DNA of 64,000 bases from Isochrysis galbana. Lineage: Eukaryota > Haptophyta > Isochrysidales > Isochrysidaceae. The notes under the pieces are model-generated. The model was not told the DNA's origin, did no database searches, and saw only the letters and a list, made by a program, of their open reading frames with translations. Location of the stretch: positions 2,631,079-2,695,078 of the forward strand of contig CM030936.1 of NCBI GenBank assembly GCA_018136815.1. The letters run 5' to 3'. The position numbers and the translations under genes are program-made. Below, one piece after another: positions 30,869 to 40,979 of this stretch; position 1 is the first letter of the stretch, and the number at the start of each line of letters is the position of its first letter.

Positions 30869-31069
30869 GAGAAACAAGTTCTTGAGCGCGGCTTTTTGCA
30901 GCATCGCTTCCGCGCGCCTCCCCGCCTCCCGGGTGAGGAACATCTTGTCCGTCTTGGAGAAGGGGTGGGTACGTAGAATTTCAATTTCCAAAGTGCAAGG
31001 AGGAGAAGCGAGAAGGATGTACAACCCGATCCCATTGACGCTCATCAACGCGGCCGTCACTACCAGCAT
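30854..31069 (-). CDS. small hypothetical membrane ORF, possibly a last exon
   Basis: An ATG at 31069 opens MLVVTAALMSVNGIGLYILL, one hydrophobic segment, followed by a basic helix (EAGRRAEAMLQKAALKNLFL) and a stop inside the LINE target site duplication; 71 aa. The codon pattern is coding-like, but the start may follow an AG acceptor, which would make this a terminal exon. No family is recognised. Confidence 0.35.
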   Translation of the reverse strand: MLVVTAALMSVNGIGLYILLASPPCTLEIEILRTHPFSKTDKMFLTREAGRRAEAMLQKAALKNLFLLFIN

Positions 31070-31694
31070 CTATGCATCTATGTAGTGATATCTTTTGGTG
31101 CCACTACGATTACGCATTATGCTACAGTGGTGAGCCTCCCGCGCTATCACTATCATGCTATCATCACACGCGGAAGAACACTTTTGTTGTCGATCGTGTC
31201 GACCGCATAGGAGACCAAAGACCTGTGCAGTGCTTCAGGACGAGCATTTGTTATGTTTTTGAGTTGTGAATAGTGTTCTCACCACTCTCTACTCTATCAC
31301 TACTCTTGTGCTTGTGCCTTAGCTTTACACGTACGGATGACCAGTGTCCAGTGTCCTGTTCTGCCGAATGTATTCCGTGTACAATTCCCTCTAACAACCA
31401 ACGAAGAATAGCAGCCAGCCAGGTCGCTTTGTGGTGTAGCTTGTAGCTTGGGGGGTAAAAAAAACTTTTAATGATCTCAGGCTAGTTCGCAGTTGTGCAT
31501 GTAGATTAAGCATGCATCATTCTTCATCCTGTGGCTACAGAGGTCAGCTAGAACCGTAGCGCTGAGGATGTATCAACCTTGCTCCGCACGAAAATATGAG
31601 AATGAGTAAGGCAGATGCCGCAATGGAATCGAGCCCAACAACTCATGGGACGAGCAAGCACGCTGGCATCACAGTGTTGTAGCAAGTCTTGCAA
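31070..31694. other. no gene seen
   Basis: AT-richer sequence with a short A-run and CTTTTAATGATCTC at about 31459-31482 that may be a worn LINE tail end. Otherwise it is the 3' flank of cytochrome c6. Confidence 0.4.
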
Positions 31695-32048
31695 TCACTT
31701 CCACTTTTCTCCTGCTCGCTGCAGGACATAGATTGCGACGTCTTCCAGTTCCTCGTCAGTAAGCCGACTAACCTTAGGTATGGACCCCTGATATTTGGGC
31801 ATCTGGCCCTTGCCTTTTCGCAGCAGCTCGACCTGTGCTTCTTTTGTTGCGAATCCATCGCGCTCGAGTGCACTCATCTGTAGAGTCTTGCCAGGAGCCA
31901 GGATGTTGCCACCCTGCACGTGACAAGCGACGCACTTGGCCTCGAATATGGTCGCGCCATTCGCAATGTCCGCCCCCACCGGGCTCATGGCCGCTTGTGT
32001 CGCCAGCCAGGCGGCAGCGCATGCTGAGGCGACCCGAGCAATCACCAT
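31695..32048 (-). CDS. petJ: cytochrome c6 (thylakoid-lumen c-type cytochrome)
   Basis: Cytochrome c6 carries electrons from cytochrome b6f to photosystem I in the thylakoid lumen. The 117-aa product has heme attachment CVACH at residues 39-43, the family stretch GGNILAPGKTLQ after it, and the Met ligand in GQMPKYQG at residue 83. It ends LEDVAIYVLQRAGEKW, the typical last helix. Residues 1-26 (MVIARVASACAAAWLATQAA then SPVGA) look like a lumen signal ending in an AxA-like site, with mature protein from DIANGATIF. An in-frame stop lies six codons upstream of the ATG. There is no room for an N-terminal plastid leader unless an upstream exon exists; a TTAG acceptor at about 32064 would allow one. 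Confidence 0.88.
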   Translation of the reverse strand: MVIARVASACAAAWLATQAAMSPVGADIANGATIFEAKCVACHVQGGNILAPGKTLQMSALERDGFATKEAQVELLRKGKGQMPKYQGSIPKVSRLTDEELEDVAIYVLQRAGEKWK

Positions 32049-32552
32049 CTCGTGGCAGGCGCCCTAAGCAGACTCGCTCGCTCGCACTCCGACCTCCACT
32101 CGCGACCGGGCGGGAGACGTAAAGAAAGTCTTTCTCATGTGAACATGTGAACTCTTCTAGAGTACTCTACTCAAGATTAGGGTAAGCGAATGGATTATAC
32201 TCTAGACGACTACCCTACTCTAGAGATACCAAAGCACTGAAGCGCCGAAGAACCGTAGGAGTAGGAGTACTCATCATTAAATAGAGGGATTTTGCAGCGA
32301 CTCAACGGGGACTCAAGAGTTCCCGAGTCAACAGTCAACAGCCTTTCTTCCCCGTTGAGTCGCTGTTGAGTCGCTCTGGCAAAAGACCAAATCAGACCGG
32401 GGGGACTCAATAGAGCCCTACAATGGGTAAAACTACACGAGAAGGCGACAAGTGGTAAGACCGACGTAAACAAATTTCAAGGACTGCGAATGGGGTCACA
32501 GCGACTTCGCAGCAAGCCTCCGTGGGATATGAGAAGATTCAACTGCATAAAT
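32049..32552. other. upstream region of cytochrome c6, no gene
   Basis: It contains repeated TCTAGAGTA-like and GACTCAACGGGGACTCAA / CCCCGTTGAGTCGCTGTT segments (about 32298-32370), an imperfect inverted repeat around the GACTCAACGG core. Nothing coding was seen. Confidence 0.4.
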
Positions 32553-32613
32553 AATGAAAACGATTATCTGACCATCTTAGGGGTCCCGCTGGGCGCGCCA
32601 GAGGCGCGAAAAT
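32553..32613 (+). mobile_element. LINE RT scrap, + orientation
   Basis: The + strand reads NENDYLTILGVPLGAPEARK and stops; this matches the ATILGVPLGGAQA segment of the RT ORF at 21181-22893. It lies head-to-head with the minus-strand ORF1 copy that follows. Confidence 0.7.
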
Positions 32614-33610
32614 GAGCGCGCTTAAGTTGATTTGTGGGTCGCTTGCGCCAGGCCATCTGCCTCGACGACCAGGTGCGCGGCGACGTCTTGGAGGGCGTTG
32701 TACAATGCCTTGCGCGATGAGGAGCCCCCTTTGTTGATTTTCTCGTCGATTGATTCCACCTTGATGCGGACCGAGATGTCGGTTTGGTTGATGCGGAGTG
32801 CGGAGTGTGGTGGTGTCGCCGTAGCGCTCTTTGAATTGTTGATTGTTGTGCGCAATCTTCATTCACGGCAATGTGCCATGGTCCGCGGATGGACCGGGCC
32901 CAAAAGTCCGACTCCGGGTCGACTCCTTCGAGCTCCAAGAGGAGCTCTACGATCGCGGCGTACACCGTGGCGTCTTGGAAGGTGTAGTCGCCCTCTTGGT
33001 GGAAGGACAGATCATAGGTGGCGTCCGACTCCAAGTCGCCTTGCTCCTCATCCGAGGGCGGCTCCTGAGTGACAGGGACGGTCGGGGCTGGTGAGGCTGA
33101 GGGAGCAGATGGTAAAGGCAGGTGGCGTGCGTCTCGCGGCGCCCCTAAGCACTCGCTTCTTGGTGGTGTCTTGTGATGTTGTGTTGGTGAGCCCGTGTCA
33201 GAGTGCGTTTCCTGGTTGTTGTTGGGGTTGTGCCTAAAAGGGCCACCCGGTCTCGGGTCGCGCTGCCGGGGCAGCGCGACCGTCCCCGGGGTAGGAGAGG
33301 CCTCTGCCATAGGGCATGCCCTATGGATGGTTGGCTCTTCTTGTTGTCTGGTGCTGACTCTCTGCTCCCCACAGCATGTGGCCCACCATGGGGTGGGCCA
33401 GCATGGCTGCCTTGGCTGGTGTGGCCGGGGCTAGGGGCCGTGCGGCGCGACCGGGGTCGCGCTCACCTGCTCGGCCTCTGCAGGCGGACGCGGTCGCTTC
33501 GCCAGCGACAGCTCCATGGGTACTGGGGGGGCACCCGCGGCGAGGGGCCCGAAGGAGAGGTGGGGAGCGGCGGCGCGCTCCATGGCGACGCAACTATAAA
33601 GTTAGTTGGC
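32614..33610 (-). mobile_element. LINE ORF1 copy, frameshifted
   Basis: The start ATG at 33583 gives MERAAAPHLSFGPLAAGAPP and MELSLAKRPRPP, the leader with its KRPR motif. The upstream hairpin is CAACTA (33591-33596) / TAGTTG (33603-33608). In another frame come LEGVDPESDFWARSIRGPWH and a CA pair (about 32980-32860), the conserved ORF1 block. A third frame has ALYNALQDVAAHLVVEADGL (32720-32640). At least two frameshifts, so no full protein. Confidence 0.75.
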
Positions 33611-34090
33611 CCTCACTAAGGAATGAGGGGGGGAGCAGGAAGGGAGCGAGGAGGGAGCAAAGTCGATGTCAAATGGAGATCTCGAAGAGGGGAGTACACG
33701 TGATAGCGTAGCGAACACCTTCAAGAATATTAATTAATTTTTAACAAATTTTTATGGGTCGCGGCGCGGCAAAGGAACGGGACTAGCGCTCACTCAAGAC
33801 AGGACTCCCTGCCGCGGCAAGCGCAAGCACCCTCCTTCCCCCTTATGCCACCCAGCTCTTCACTAGCTTTCTACCTGCGCTAGCCGGAGCACCCCTCCCT
33901 CCACACTCAGACAGCCCCCCACGCCAGGATCCTGTTATGGTCTCGCAGGCAAGGGGGCCTAATTGGGATGAGGAGCAACTCCTGAGAGAGGAGCTTTGAG
34001 CTTTGGGGAAGGAGATGTCTGAGTGGGGGCGCTATACCCTTGCGCTAGGCATGGGCAGCGACGCCGCCTCAAGACATGTCCTCCCTCTTG
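33611..34090. other. no gene seen
   Basis: A-rich at 33715-33760 (TCAAGAATATTAATTAATTTT resembles a LINE tail end), then C/T-rich. A piece around 33770-33960 is matched in inverse orientation near 49910-50080 (GCGCCGCGACCCATAAAA-type end), so it is probably a shared repeat. Confidence 0.4.
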
Positions 34091-34477
34091 TCTTGAGTCG
34101 AAATTTTTGGTGATTGAAACAGAGGGCGAGGGGGTTTGTGCTTCTTGGGTTGGTTGTAGTTGGATGGAAGAGGGAGTGGGAGAGGGAGTGAGGTGTTGAA
34201 AGAGGGCCCAAGGCAAGGCACTGAGTTGTAGGTATTTGTGGCCCACAAGAGTGGGGTGAAAACGAGAAGTGTAACAACATGGAACATGGGTCTTGAGTTG
34301 AAATTTTTGGTGCTTTGAACAGAGGGCGAGGGGGTTCGGGCTGTTTGGGTTGGTTGTAGTTTGAAGGGGGAGTGGGAGAGGGAGTCTAGTGTTGAAAGAG
34401 GGCCCAAGGCAGGGCACTGAGTTGTAGGTACTTGTGACCCACAAGAGTGGGGTGAAGACGAGAAGTGTGTCAACATG
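34091..34477. repeat. two tandem copies of a 200-bp unit
   Basis: TCTTGAGTCGAAATTTTTGG begins copy 1 at 34091 and TCTTGAGTTGAAATTTTTGG copy 2 at 34291. Both run through AGAGGGCGAGGGGGTT, GGTTGGTTGTAGTT, AAAGAGGGCCCAAGGCA and CACAAGAGTGGGGTGAA. A third, partial match does not follow. Confidence 0.9.
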
Positions 34478-34900
34478 TTGGAAAACAGAGGCATTGGGTG
34501 CTCTCCGTGGAAGATTGGTGGTTGTGAAGTGCCCTCCCATGTTGGGTGCACTGATGGTAGAGGTTTCCACCATGGGAAGGGCAGCTGAGCTGCCCTCCCA
34601 CATGAGGTGCTCTTGGGGTGGGAGGGTTTCCCACTGTTGGAGGGGGTCTCAAAGACCCCCTGCATGATACGCAGAGCCATGGTGGATGGTGGCAACCTGT
34701 TCGGTGCCAGTGCTCGCCACCCCGCGCGCTCGCGCGGGTGTGGTTTGGATGGGCTGGATGGGCTTTGAGAGGGCTTTCTGACGAGCCGCCTCGGGCGGCG
34801 TGGGGCGTGGGGCGTCCCAGGTGGGGCGCAGTGGCGAGGGTCGCCTGGGGCTCGGGAGCGGTCGCGGCACGCTCCATAGTTCAAACTATAACCATAGTTT
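34470..34900 (-). mobile_element. non-autonomous element with MERAAxA leader
   Basis: An ATG at 34877 opens MERAATAPEPQATLATAPHL and an open frame of 135 codons with no known domain. Inverted repeats ATAGTT-CA-AACTAT (34876-34889) and AACTAT-AACC-ATAGTT (34884-34899) lie at the start, like the other leaders. The tandem 200-bp units are probably part of the same element. Confidence 0.55.
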
Positions 34901-35037
34901 TTGAACACCTTCAAGAATATTTTAAAGATAGTTCGGCAATAGGAGAGAAAGACGTTCAACATGGAGTGTTGGGATTCGCACCTCCCTAAGAAAGGTTATG
35001 CGTGCATGTTGATCACACAGCATGGAGTAACAAACGG

Positions 35038-35859
35038 CTATGAAGAAACAAGGATGCCCTTAGGGCATTCGTTGTTGTTGGACGAGTTTACAACAACCAC
35101 CCGGGCACGCTCATAGCACTGCTGGGCAATGGCGTCCTTCGAGGTGTCATTGCCAATACAACAGGGTGGATTCCACAAGTGACGAGCGCGACATCCACCT
35201 GTCCATCTCCTCTCGCCTCTGCTACGCAAATACGAGTTCATTGGACCTACTGTTGGTTTAAGGAGGGAGACATCGACGTGCTCGAAACAACGGCAACGCA
35301 ATCGCCGACAGAGCTGAAAAATGGCCAACTCCGGACACGAGGTGATGTTCGGCGAGTTGATGTAGGCACTATAAATAGCTGTGTTGGATAAGAGGAGGAG
35401 ATTGTCTGATGGGTGATATCCTGCTCCTACGTTGCCAAAGTACCACAGGTCGGCAGTGGACAGAATGGTGTCCCTCGGCAGCCGAAGTGCCCATGGACGA
35501 ACATCGATCCGGCTGAGAAGGATGGGTTCCGCAGGGTGCTGCACAAGTAAGCTGAGCAGGAACTCCAGTTTTCGAGACATCGACTCCAGGTTGTTCGTCG
35601 AGCTCCTGCTCGAGCCTTCGACCCAATGAGTGAGATTGTAAGCCTCAAAGAGATCCTGGCAGCGGGAGATATTGGAGGAGTGGGAGACGACTCCTAGTAC
35701 GCGCACCGCGCTCGTCTTTCCCACTGCCCGAGCCGCTTGCACACTTCGAGCCACGTTCGTAGCGTAGATCTCGCATGGCAGCTCCCGAATCACTCCGTGG
35801 AGCGCCAGCTGGATCGGACGCTCCTTCGTCTCGGCCCTTGTGATCGCAGATATCCCTAG
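35038..35859 (-). CDS. glycosyltransferase-like protein, 3' exon (5' exons not found)
   Basis: The reading frame is open from a CCTAG acceptor at about 35860 to the stop at 35038, without a usable ATG near its start, so it is a terminal exon. It begins GISAITRAETKERPIQLALHG and continues ELPCEIYATNVARSVQAARA and VRVLGVVSHSS. The middle part, LLSRIDVRPWALRLPRDTIL, then LWYFGNVGAGYHPSDNLLLL and NTAIYSAYINSP, has the order seen in algal glycosyltransferase-like proteins: an acidic site, a colour-neutral loop, then a G.xD...S segment. The family assignment is weak. Four cysteines near the C-terminus (CRARHLWNPPCC) suggest a lumenal location. Confidence 0.4.
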   Translation of the reverse strand, partial: LGISAITRAETKERPIQLALHGVIRELPCEIYATNVARSVQAARAVGKTSAVRVLGVVSHSSNISRCQDLFEAYNLTHWVEGSSRSSTNNLESMSRKLEFLLSLLVQHPAEPILLSRIDVRPWALRLPRDTILSTADLWYFGNVGAGYHPSDNLLLLSNTAIYSAYINSPNITSCPELAIFQLCRRLRCRCFEHVDVSLLKPTVGPMNSYLRSRGERRWTGGCRARHLWNPPCCIGNDTSKDAIAQQCYERARVVVVNSSNNNECPKGILVSS

Positions 35860-36712
35860 GGAAGGAGCGAGAAGAAAGGAGTGGGATGGGTGGAGAGTAA
35901 GCGGTGGCGGGGAGACACCCGAGACGCGGCTGCGGCAAAGCGTACAAGAGGGAGGGAAAGAGAGAGGGAGAGAGGGAAGGATGGCTGACGAGGAGAAGAT
36001 GGCGCTCCACGAGGCGATGAAACAAGAAGAGGAGGGAGGGCCCTTCTTCGACGGTGAACACCGCCGTCCGCTGCTTGTCTCCCCTTGTTCACGTTTCCGT
36101 GTACTCTAGAGTATGCACCTTTCTACGGGTAGTACCTGGAGCCTGGCTTCGCCTAGACTAATTATATTCGTGCTAGTGCGTTGTGCCGATACGATCGATG
36201 TGCGGAGGCTCTTAGTTTGTTTCAAGATATCCGAGCCGCCGGGCTCGATGAACCCGCCCCGGAGCGCCTCGCGTTAGCATAAATAAGACGGATAAGCAAA
36301 TGGTAGGAGAAGATGTGGTAAGGGTTCCGCTACGGCGCCGCACGAGGGGCGCATCACTCTTACACAAAGAGACACGAGAAACCAGACACCAGAGGACTGA
36401 GGACGATCCCGGCCCTTCTCCTTCTGACCCGCTAGTATATGGTATATGGTGGCGGGCTGGACCCAGGTTGGCACGGCCTCCTCGAGGCTGGTGCTCGCGC
36501 CTGCGGCGCTTGCGTCTGCCGTGCGTAACTGTTGCGCTACCGTGTCCCGAGCGTAGATCCCGGCGACGTCGGAGTTCGAGTTCGGAGTCCCACCGACCGC
36601 GTAGAATTGTATCAGGTGTAGAAAATGGCAATGGGGGGGGGTAAAAAAAAAAGGGAACCTCAAGTTGCACCCTCTTGGAGGCGCGCCGCCAACCTTTTGG
36701 CGTAATGTTTGT
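35860..36712. other. intergenic, purine-rich left part
   Basis: 35935-36000 is GA/GGA-rich, upstream of the glycosyltransferase-like exon and compatible with a promoter or first exon. 36125-36185 resembles 6830-6900 (GTACCTGGAGCCT). No gene was seen. Confidence 0.4.
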
Positions 36713-37065
36713 GTCAGAGCAAGGCTGATCTCACTCTTGGAGATTGCCTGCGAGGGCGCGCCGGCAGCTAGCGCGGAACGCGGTTCTTGTGGGGAGCTCA
36801 TGGAGCTTTCCTCGGGGGTGACTACGGGCATGGTGATCGACGCACGACGCACGACGCACGCACAGAGCACGGTGGGCGCGGAAGTGCGAAAGGAGGCTTG
36901 TGGGAGGTGGTGGCAGGCGACTGGGGGTGGCTCAGGCGCGTGCTTGACTTGTATTGACTCGTTGACTCGGGGTGTAGACTCGAGAACTCGGGGGGACTCG
37001 TTTGGGAACACGGTGGGACTCGACGAAGTTGCTACAAAAATCACTCACAAGAAACCAAAAACCAA
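36713..37065 (+). repeat. dispersed repeat, copy A
   Basis: About 353 bp sharing TCAGAGCAAGGCTGATCTCA, GAGCTCATGGAGCTTTCCTC and CTCACAAGAAACC with copy B at 45539-45893, same orientation. The opposite strand encodes IQVKHAPEPPPVACH and SSMSSPQEPRSALAA, suggesting the start region of a retroelement ORF. Confidence 0.85.
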
Positions 37066-38366
37066 AGTCCTTGGGCTCAGAAAACTAACGTAAACACTCC
37101 GGAATCATACGATAAACAAACCCCTCCCCGCGCGGCGAAGGCTGAAGTCGTGATCGCTCGTCATGCGCGAAGATATACGGAAAGAGAGCGCATAACTACG
37201 CCACCGAAGGGTTCGAACTATCGTTAAAGTGGAACTCGTCCGCTGAAGCCAACGCGGAGGGTCGAGGAGAGATCCAAAATCGCGCCGGGGGAAGAAGGCG
37301 ATGTGCGGAGAGACCTTCTAGACAAGCAACGAGCAAGGGGCGACGAAACAAGACGCGAGACGCGAGGCGCGTGCCATTCGTTCTTCCTTTCTTTCATCGA
37401 AACCGCGACGAAACTAACATTAAACGTCGGTGCCCCCTCCGCGAGGATCGCGAAGAAGAACGGACGAGATGGAGGCAATCATCGAAGGAACCGCGAGAGG
37501 AATCGAAGCGAGGGGGGGAACAACGACGGCCGGAGGAAACGAACCGCGCGCGGGGGAGAAGAGAACCTCGCGCGGGGGGGGGGGATTAATATAACGGCCG
37601 GAGGCGACGGACGGCACGCCGAGGGAAAGAACCTGCCGCGGGGGGGGCGAGGGACCGAGGGCACGGCGGGGCAGCGTGGGAGGGCGCGAGGCCGATCTCG
37701 GAGCGAGATCGCGTCCTTTCCCTCGCGGAGCGCGGAGAGACCCCCCACGAGATATCTTGGGACCGGAGAATGTTTTGGACGAATCTTCTTGCCGTCGGCC
37801 GAGGAGAGGCGGACGGAGAGAGAGAGAGAGAGAGAGAGAGTCTCGCAGAGCGACTGCAGAACGAGAAGTCGAAGTCATGCCGGTTTATTACCTTAAACGA
37901 GCCAACAATTATAGTAACAGCAAAAACAAAATTCGAATCGCAAATTTCGAGACCAAAACCTGCAAACCTGGACTTGAGACCATGGGGAATCCGAATCTGT
38001 GTGTCTTGTGCGTCAGTGGCAACACGGGGAACTGTTCAATTGTAATTGTGAGCGCGTACCTTACACGAATATTCATGCCTACAGCCTTCAGATGGGCAGG
38101 AATACAACACCCCCCGACTTAAATCGAGACGTCTCCCGATGTCGAGCCAAGAGAGTTCATTTAACCATACGAGACGAGAGACCTAGAGGAGGAGGATTAA
38201 CCCATGGATCCAAAGCGAGCACAAAATCGGCAGCTTAGCGCGGCGGCCCCCGATTTCGTACGTCACGTCCTACCACGTTCTCCCTTTTACAGGAGTTTTG
38301 CTCGGGCAGTTGCGCTGGGTCAGGCGCTGACGCGACGCTAATCATCCACTTCCGGTCGACTTAGCG
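37066..38366. other. no gene; purine-rich and GA repeat
   Basis: 37430-37840 is GGA/CGA-rich with Arg/Glu/Gly frames, ending in a GA run at about 37818-37839. 37900-38100 is AT-richer. It may be the 3' untranslated or LTR part of the retroelement to the right, but I saw no matching terminal repeat. Confidence 0.35.
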
Positions 38367-40979
38367 CTACGATTGTGAACGAGAACGAGTACGACTCGAA
38401 GGCAGATCAGGAGGAGTACGACTTGTCTCTTGAATTCGACGTGGAATAACTTGATTGGATTGGGAACTTGAGCTTGGACTTGAAGAGGAGTCTACAGCGG
38501 AGGCGATGACTAGGTCCCAACCTAGGTTTTGGACATGAAGCGCGTCGCCTTGGAAGTGGGGCACGTAGTCAATCTCGGAAGGATATAAATCGCACGTAGC
38601 TACATCAGCTCCGGCGAGTAGGAACATGGAGGAGACGACGCCGCTAGTCTCACCAACGACGAGAACTCGTGGGGCGTGACAGCCAGAAGTCAGCCCGTCT
38701 TGGACTTGTTGACTCGTCTTCGTGAGCTCAGCGCAAAGCTCATCGAAGTGCTTGGGTAGCGCGGCGGCAGGCGAGGCTAAGGTGCCACTGCGCGGCCGGC
38801 GGAGCTCTTGGGCTGCCTCCGTGAGGTGCCGAGGTAATACCACCGCAGAGCCGCTCGCTCGTGCACGAAGAGAGGCGAGAGCGTGGAGAGCGGGTGACGG
38901 GGTATCATCGCGGGTGCCGACATCGGAGTTGTTTCGAGAGGAATCGAAGGACTGGATCGCGGACGCATTGATCGCTGCCACGCGCATGATGGCGGTGGCA
39001 GTGGTATCGAGAGGCAGGCAGTGCTTGGAGGCTGCGACCGGTGGCCGCGGCGACGTAGGACGAATGGAAGTAGACTCGGATATCGACGACGTGGAGACAG
39101 GCTCGGAGGACGGGATTGACGAAGAAACTCGGAGAAGTGGGGTGTCGGATTGCGGCGACGGACGCCGCGGCCGCGAGACCACCGGTGAGAGACATGAAGG
39201 ACATGGCTTAGAGACTCGGTTGGGCTGGCTCAATGGGCGTAGAAGCTCGGTTTGGGAGGCGGCCGTTCCTCGACGTGCAAGGGAGTTGTGGTCACTCTCC
39301 ATGGTCACGTCGGGAGAGGAATCGGGCCAGGCATAGACTTCGTTGCAATCTGTCGTCGGCGGGGTCGGCGCCGGCGAAAGAAGGGACGTGGCTGTCGAAG
39401 AAGCCGGCTGCGGGGAAGGCTGAGGCCAGGGTGGTGGCTCTGCGGCAGCGGCTGGTGTGGGTGGTGGCCGAAGAGGTTCTGCAATGCGAAGCATTCTTCG
39501 GAGGACTTGGCTCGGGCTAGCGGGTGCATGGACCGCTAAAATTACGGCGGATTCAGACTCGAATTCGGAAGACTCGGCGACTTGAGAGAGGCTAGGAGAC
39601 GGCTGTGCCAGCTCCTCCATGGCTCTTGACTGATGGGATGGCGTGGGAACGCCGGTGGTCGACCGCGGACTCCGCGGTGACGTTGATTTGTGCTCGGACT
39701 CGGACTCGTCGTTCCTAGCGTGCTGGACGCCAAAAACAGGGCTAATTTTCGAAATGGGAACGGACGGGGCCGGCCCAAAGGTGAAGCCCCCTGGCGTCGC
39801 AACCGTCGATGAGGACGAAGCGGACGCTTGTGATGACAATAGGGGCACGGTGGCCAGCACCGGTTGGCTCGGTGCGGCCGTAATCTCGGACTCGGTGACG
39901 GGCTTGATTACGCGGGCTCGGGATGCACTGTCTTGTGCAATTGGACTCGGACTCGGAACGGAAACGGAAGGGATCGGCTCGGCGGCGTGCAGCTTGCTGG
40001 AGTGGCAGGCCGGCTGCGGCGAGACTCGAAACGGTGGCTTGGACAAGGACACAGTGGCTGTCGTCGAGGGCTTCGGCGTCAGCTTGTGTTTGGACTCGAT
40101 ACGCGGTGGCTCGTGAAACGGGGCTCGGGTATGGTTGGAATTCTGGACGTGACCGGAGTTTCCAAATGACTCAGACTCGGGGCGCGGAGGACCGAAGGTG
40201 AACACTCCCGCGGAAGGAGTGGTCGTCAGAGGCTCAGTGGGTGGCTGGAGCTCCGTTAATCCTGCGGTCGACCGCGTGGTAGGACTCGGTGACGTTGTAA
40301 ACTCGGACTCGGACTCGGACTCGGATGGCTCAGAACGGGGTTTGCTCAAAACAGGCTTGGACTCGAACTCGAAAGAAAGTGGGGAGGAACCGGAGAACTG
40401 CGCCTCCATCGTCGTAGCGATGGAGACTGGTGATACCGGTGATGACTGGACTGGGCTCAGACTCGTAGATGGGCTCGCGGTGGCGTAGGACGAAGAGGGT
40501 AATTCTGAACGTGACTTGGACTCGTACTCGTACTCGGGAGACGTTTTGTGGCTCGGACATGCGAAATTTGATTTGAGAGATTGAAGGTTGGATTGGGCCT
40601 GCGGCGGCTGGATTTTCGCAGACCGTGAGGTCTTGGACTGTTGATGCTTGGGGAGTGGCGTGGGATAGCGGTTGAGCGGCTTGAGTTGATAGAGAGGCGG
40701 TGACGGTTGACTTGGTTTTGAGGACTCGTGCGTGATATCGAGAATCAGGATGGAATTATCGGCATTGGGAGAAATAGGGGCAATCGGCGAGGAGGCAGGA
40801 GAAAGAGGGGGATGGAGGTGGCAGGGCTTGTCTGGAACTTGGGGAATCTTGGGGTACCGGTTGGGGGCCGTAGAAGTACTCGGCCGTAGTGTAATACGAT
40901 CTTTTGGTGGGTGGCGTTCAGGCCCACTACCCTGGACTGGTAGCGGGGTAACAGCGCGGACGTGGGCCCCGCCGGCGAC
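38367..40979 (-). CDS. second ORF, Ser/Glu-rich with truncated methyltransferase-like domain
   Basis: The frame is open from just after the TAG at 40980 to the stop at 38367; the first ATG inside is at 40409. The N-terminal 600 residues are Pro/Ser/Thr/Glu-rich with many SESES runs. Near the C-terminus, VVLPRHLTEAAQELRRPRSG then LPKHFDELCAEL is conserved with the copy at 28380-28550. Then VLVVGETSGVVSSMFLLAGA, VATCDLYPSEIDYVPHFQGD and GWDLVIA follow. This is the nucleotide-binding half of a phage-type SAM methyltransferase family in which GWDLxIA is followed by HPPC. Here it is followed by SAVDSSSS, so the catalytic motif is missing and the domain is truncated. The assignment rests on motif order, not a search. 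Confidence 0.5.
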   Translation of the reverse strand, partial: VAGGAHVRAVTPLPVQGSGPERHPPKDRITLRPSTSTAPNRYPKIPQVPDKPCHLHPPLSPASSPIAPISPNADNSILILDITHESSKPSQPSPPLYQLKPLNRYPTPLPKHQQSKTSRSAKIQPPQAQSNLQSLKSNFACPSHKTSPEYEYESKSRSELPSSSYATASPSTSLSPVQSSPVSPVSIATTMEAQFSGSSPLSFEFESKPVLSKPRSEPSESESESEFTTSPSPTTRSTAGLTELQPPTEPLTTTPSAGVFTFGPPRPESESFGNSGHVQNSNHTRAPFHEPPRIESKHKLTPKPSTTATVSLSKPPFRVSPQPACHSSKLHAAEPIPSVSVPSPSPIAQDSASRARVIKPVTESEITAAPSQPVLATVPLLSSQASASSSSTVATPGGFTFGPAPSVPISKISPVFGVQHARNDESESEHKSTSPRSPRSTTGVPTPSHQSRAMEELAQPSPSLSQVAESSEFESESAVILAVHAPASPSQVLRRMLRIAEPLRPPPTPAAAAEPPPWPQPSPQPASSTATSLLSPAPTPPTTDCNEVYAWPDSSPDVTMESDHNSLARRGTAASQTELLRPLSQPNRVSKPCPSCLSPVVSRPRRPSPQSDTPLLRVSSSIPSSEPVSTSSISESTSIRPTSPRPPVAASKHCLPLDTTATAIMRVAAINASAIQSFDSSRNNSDVGTRDDTPSPALHALASLRARASGSAVVLPRHLTEAAQELRRPRSGTLASPAAALPKHFDELCAELTKTSQQVQDGLTSGCHAPRVLVVGETSGVVSSMFLLAGADVATCDLYPSEIDYVPHFQGDALHVQNLGWDLVIASAVDSSSSPSSSSQSNQVIPRRIQETSRTPPDLPSSRTRSRSQS

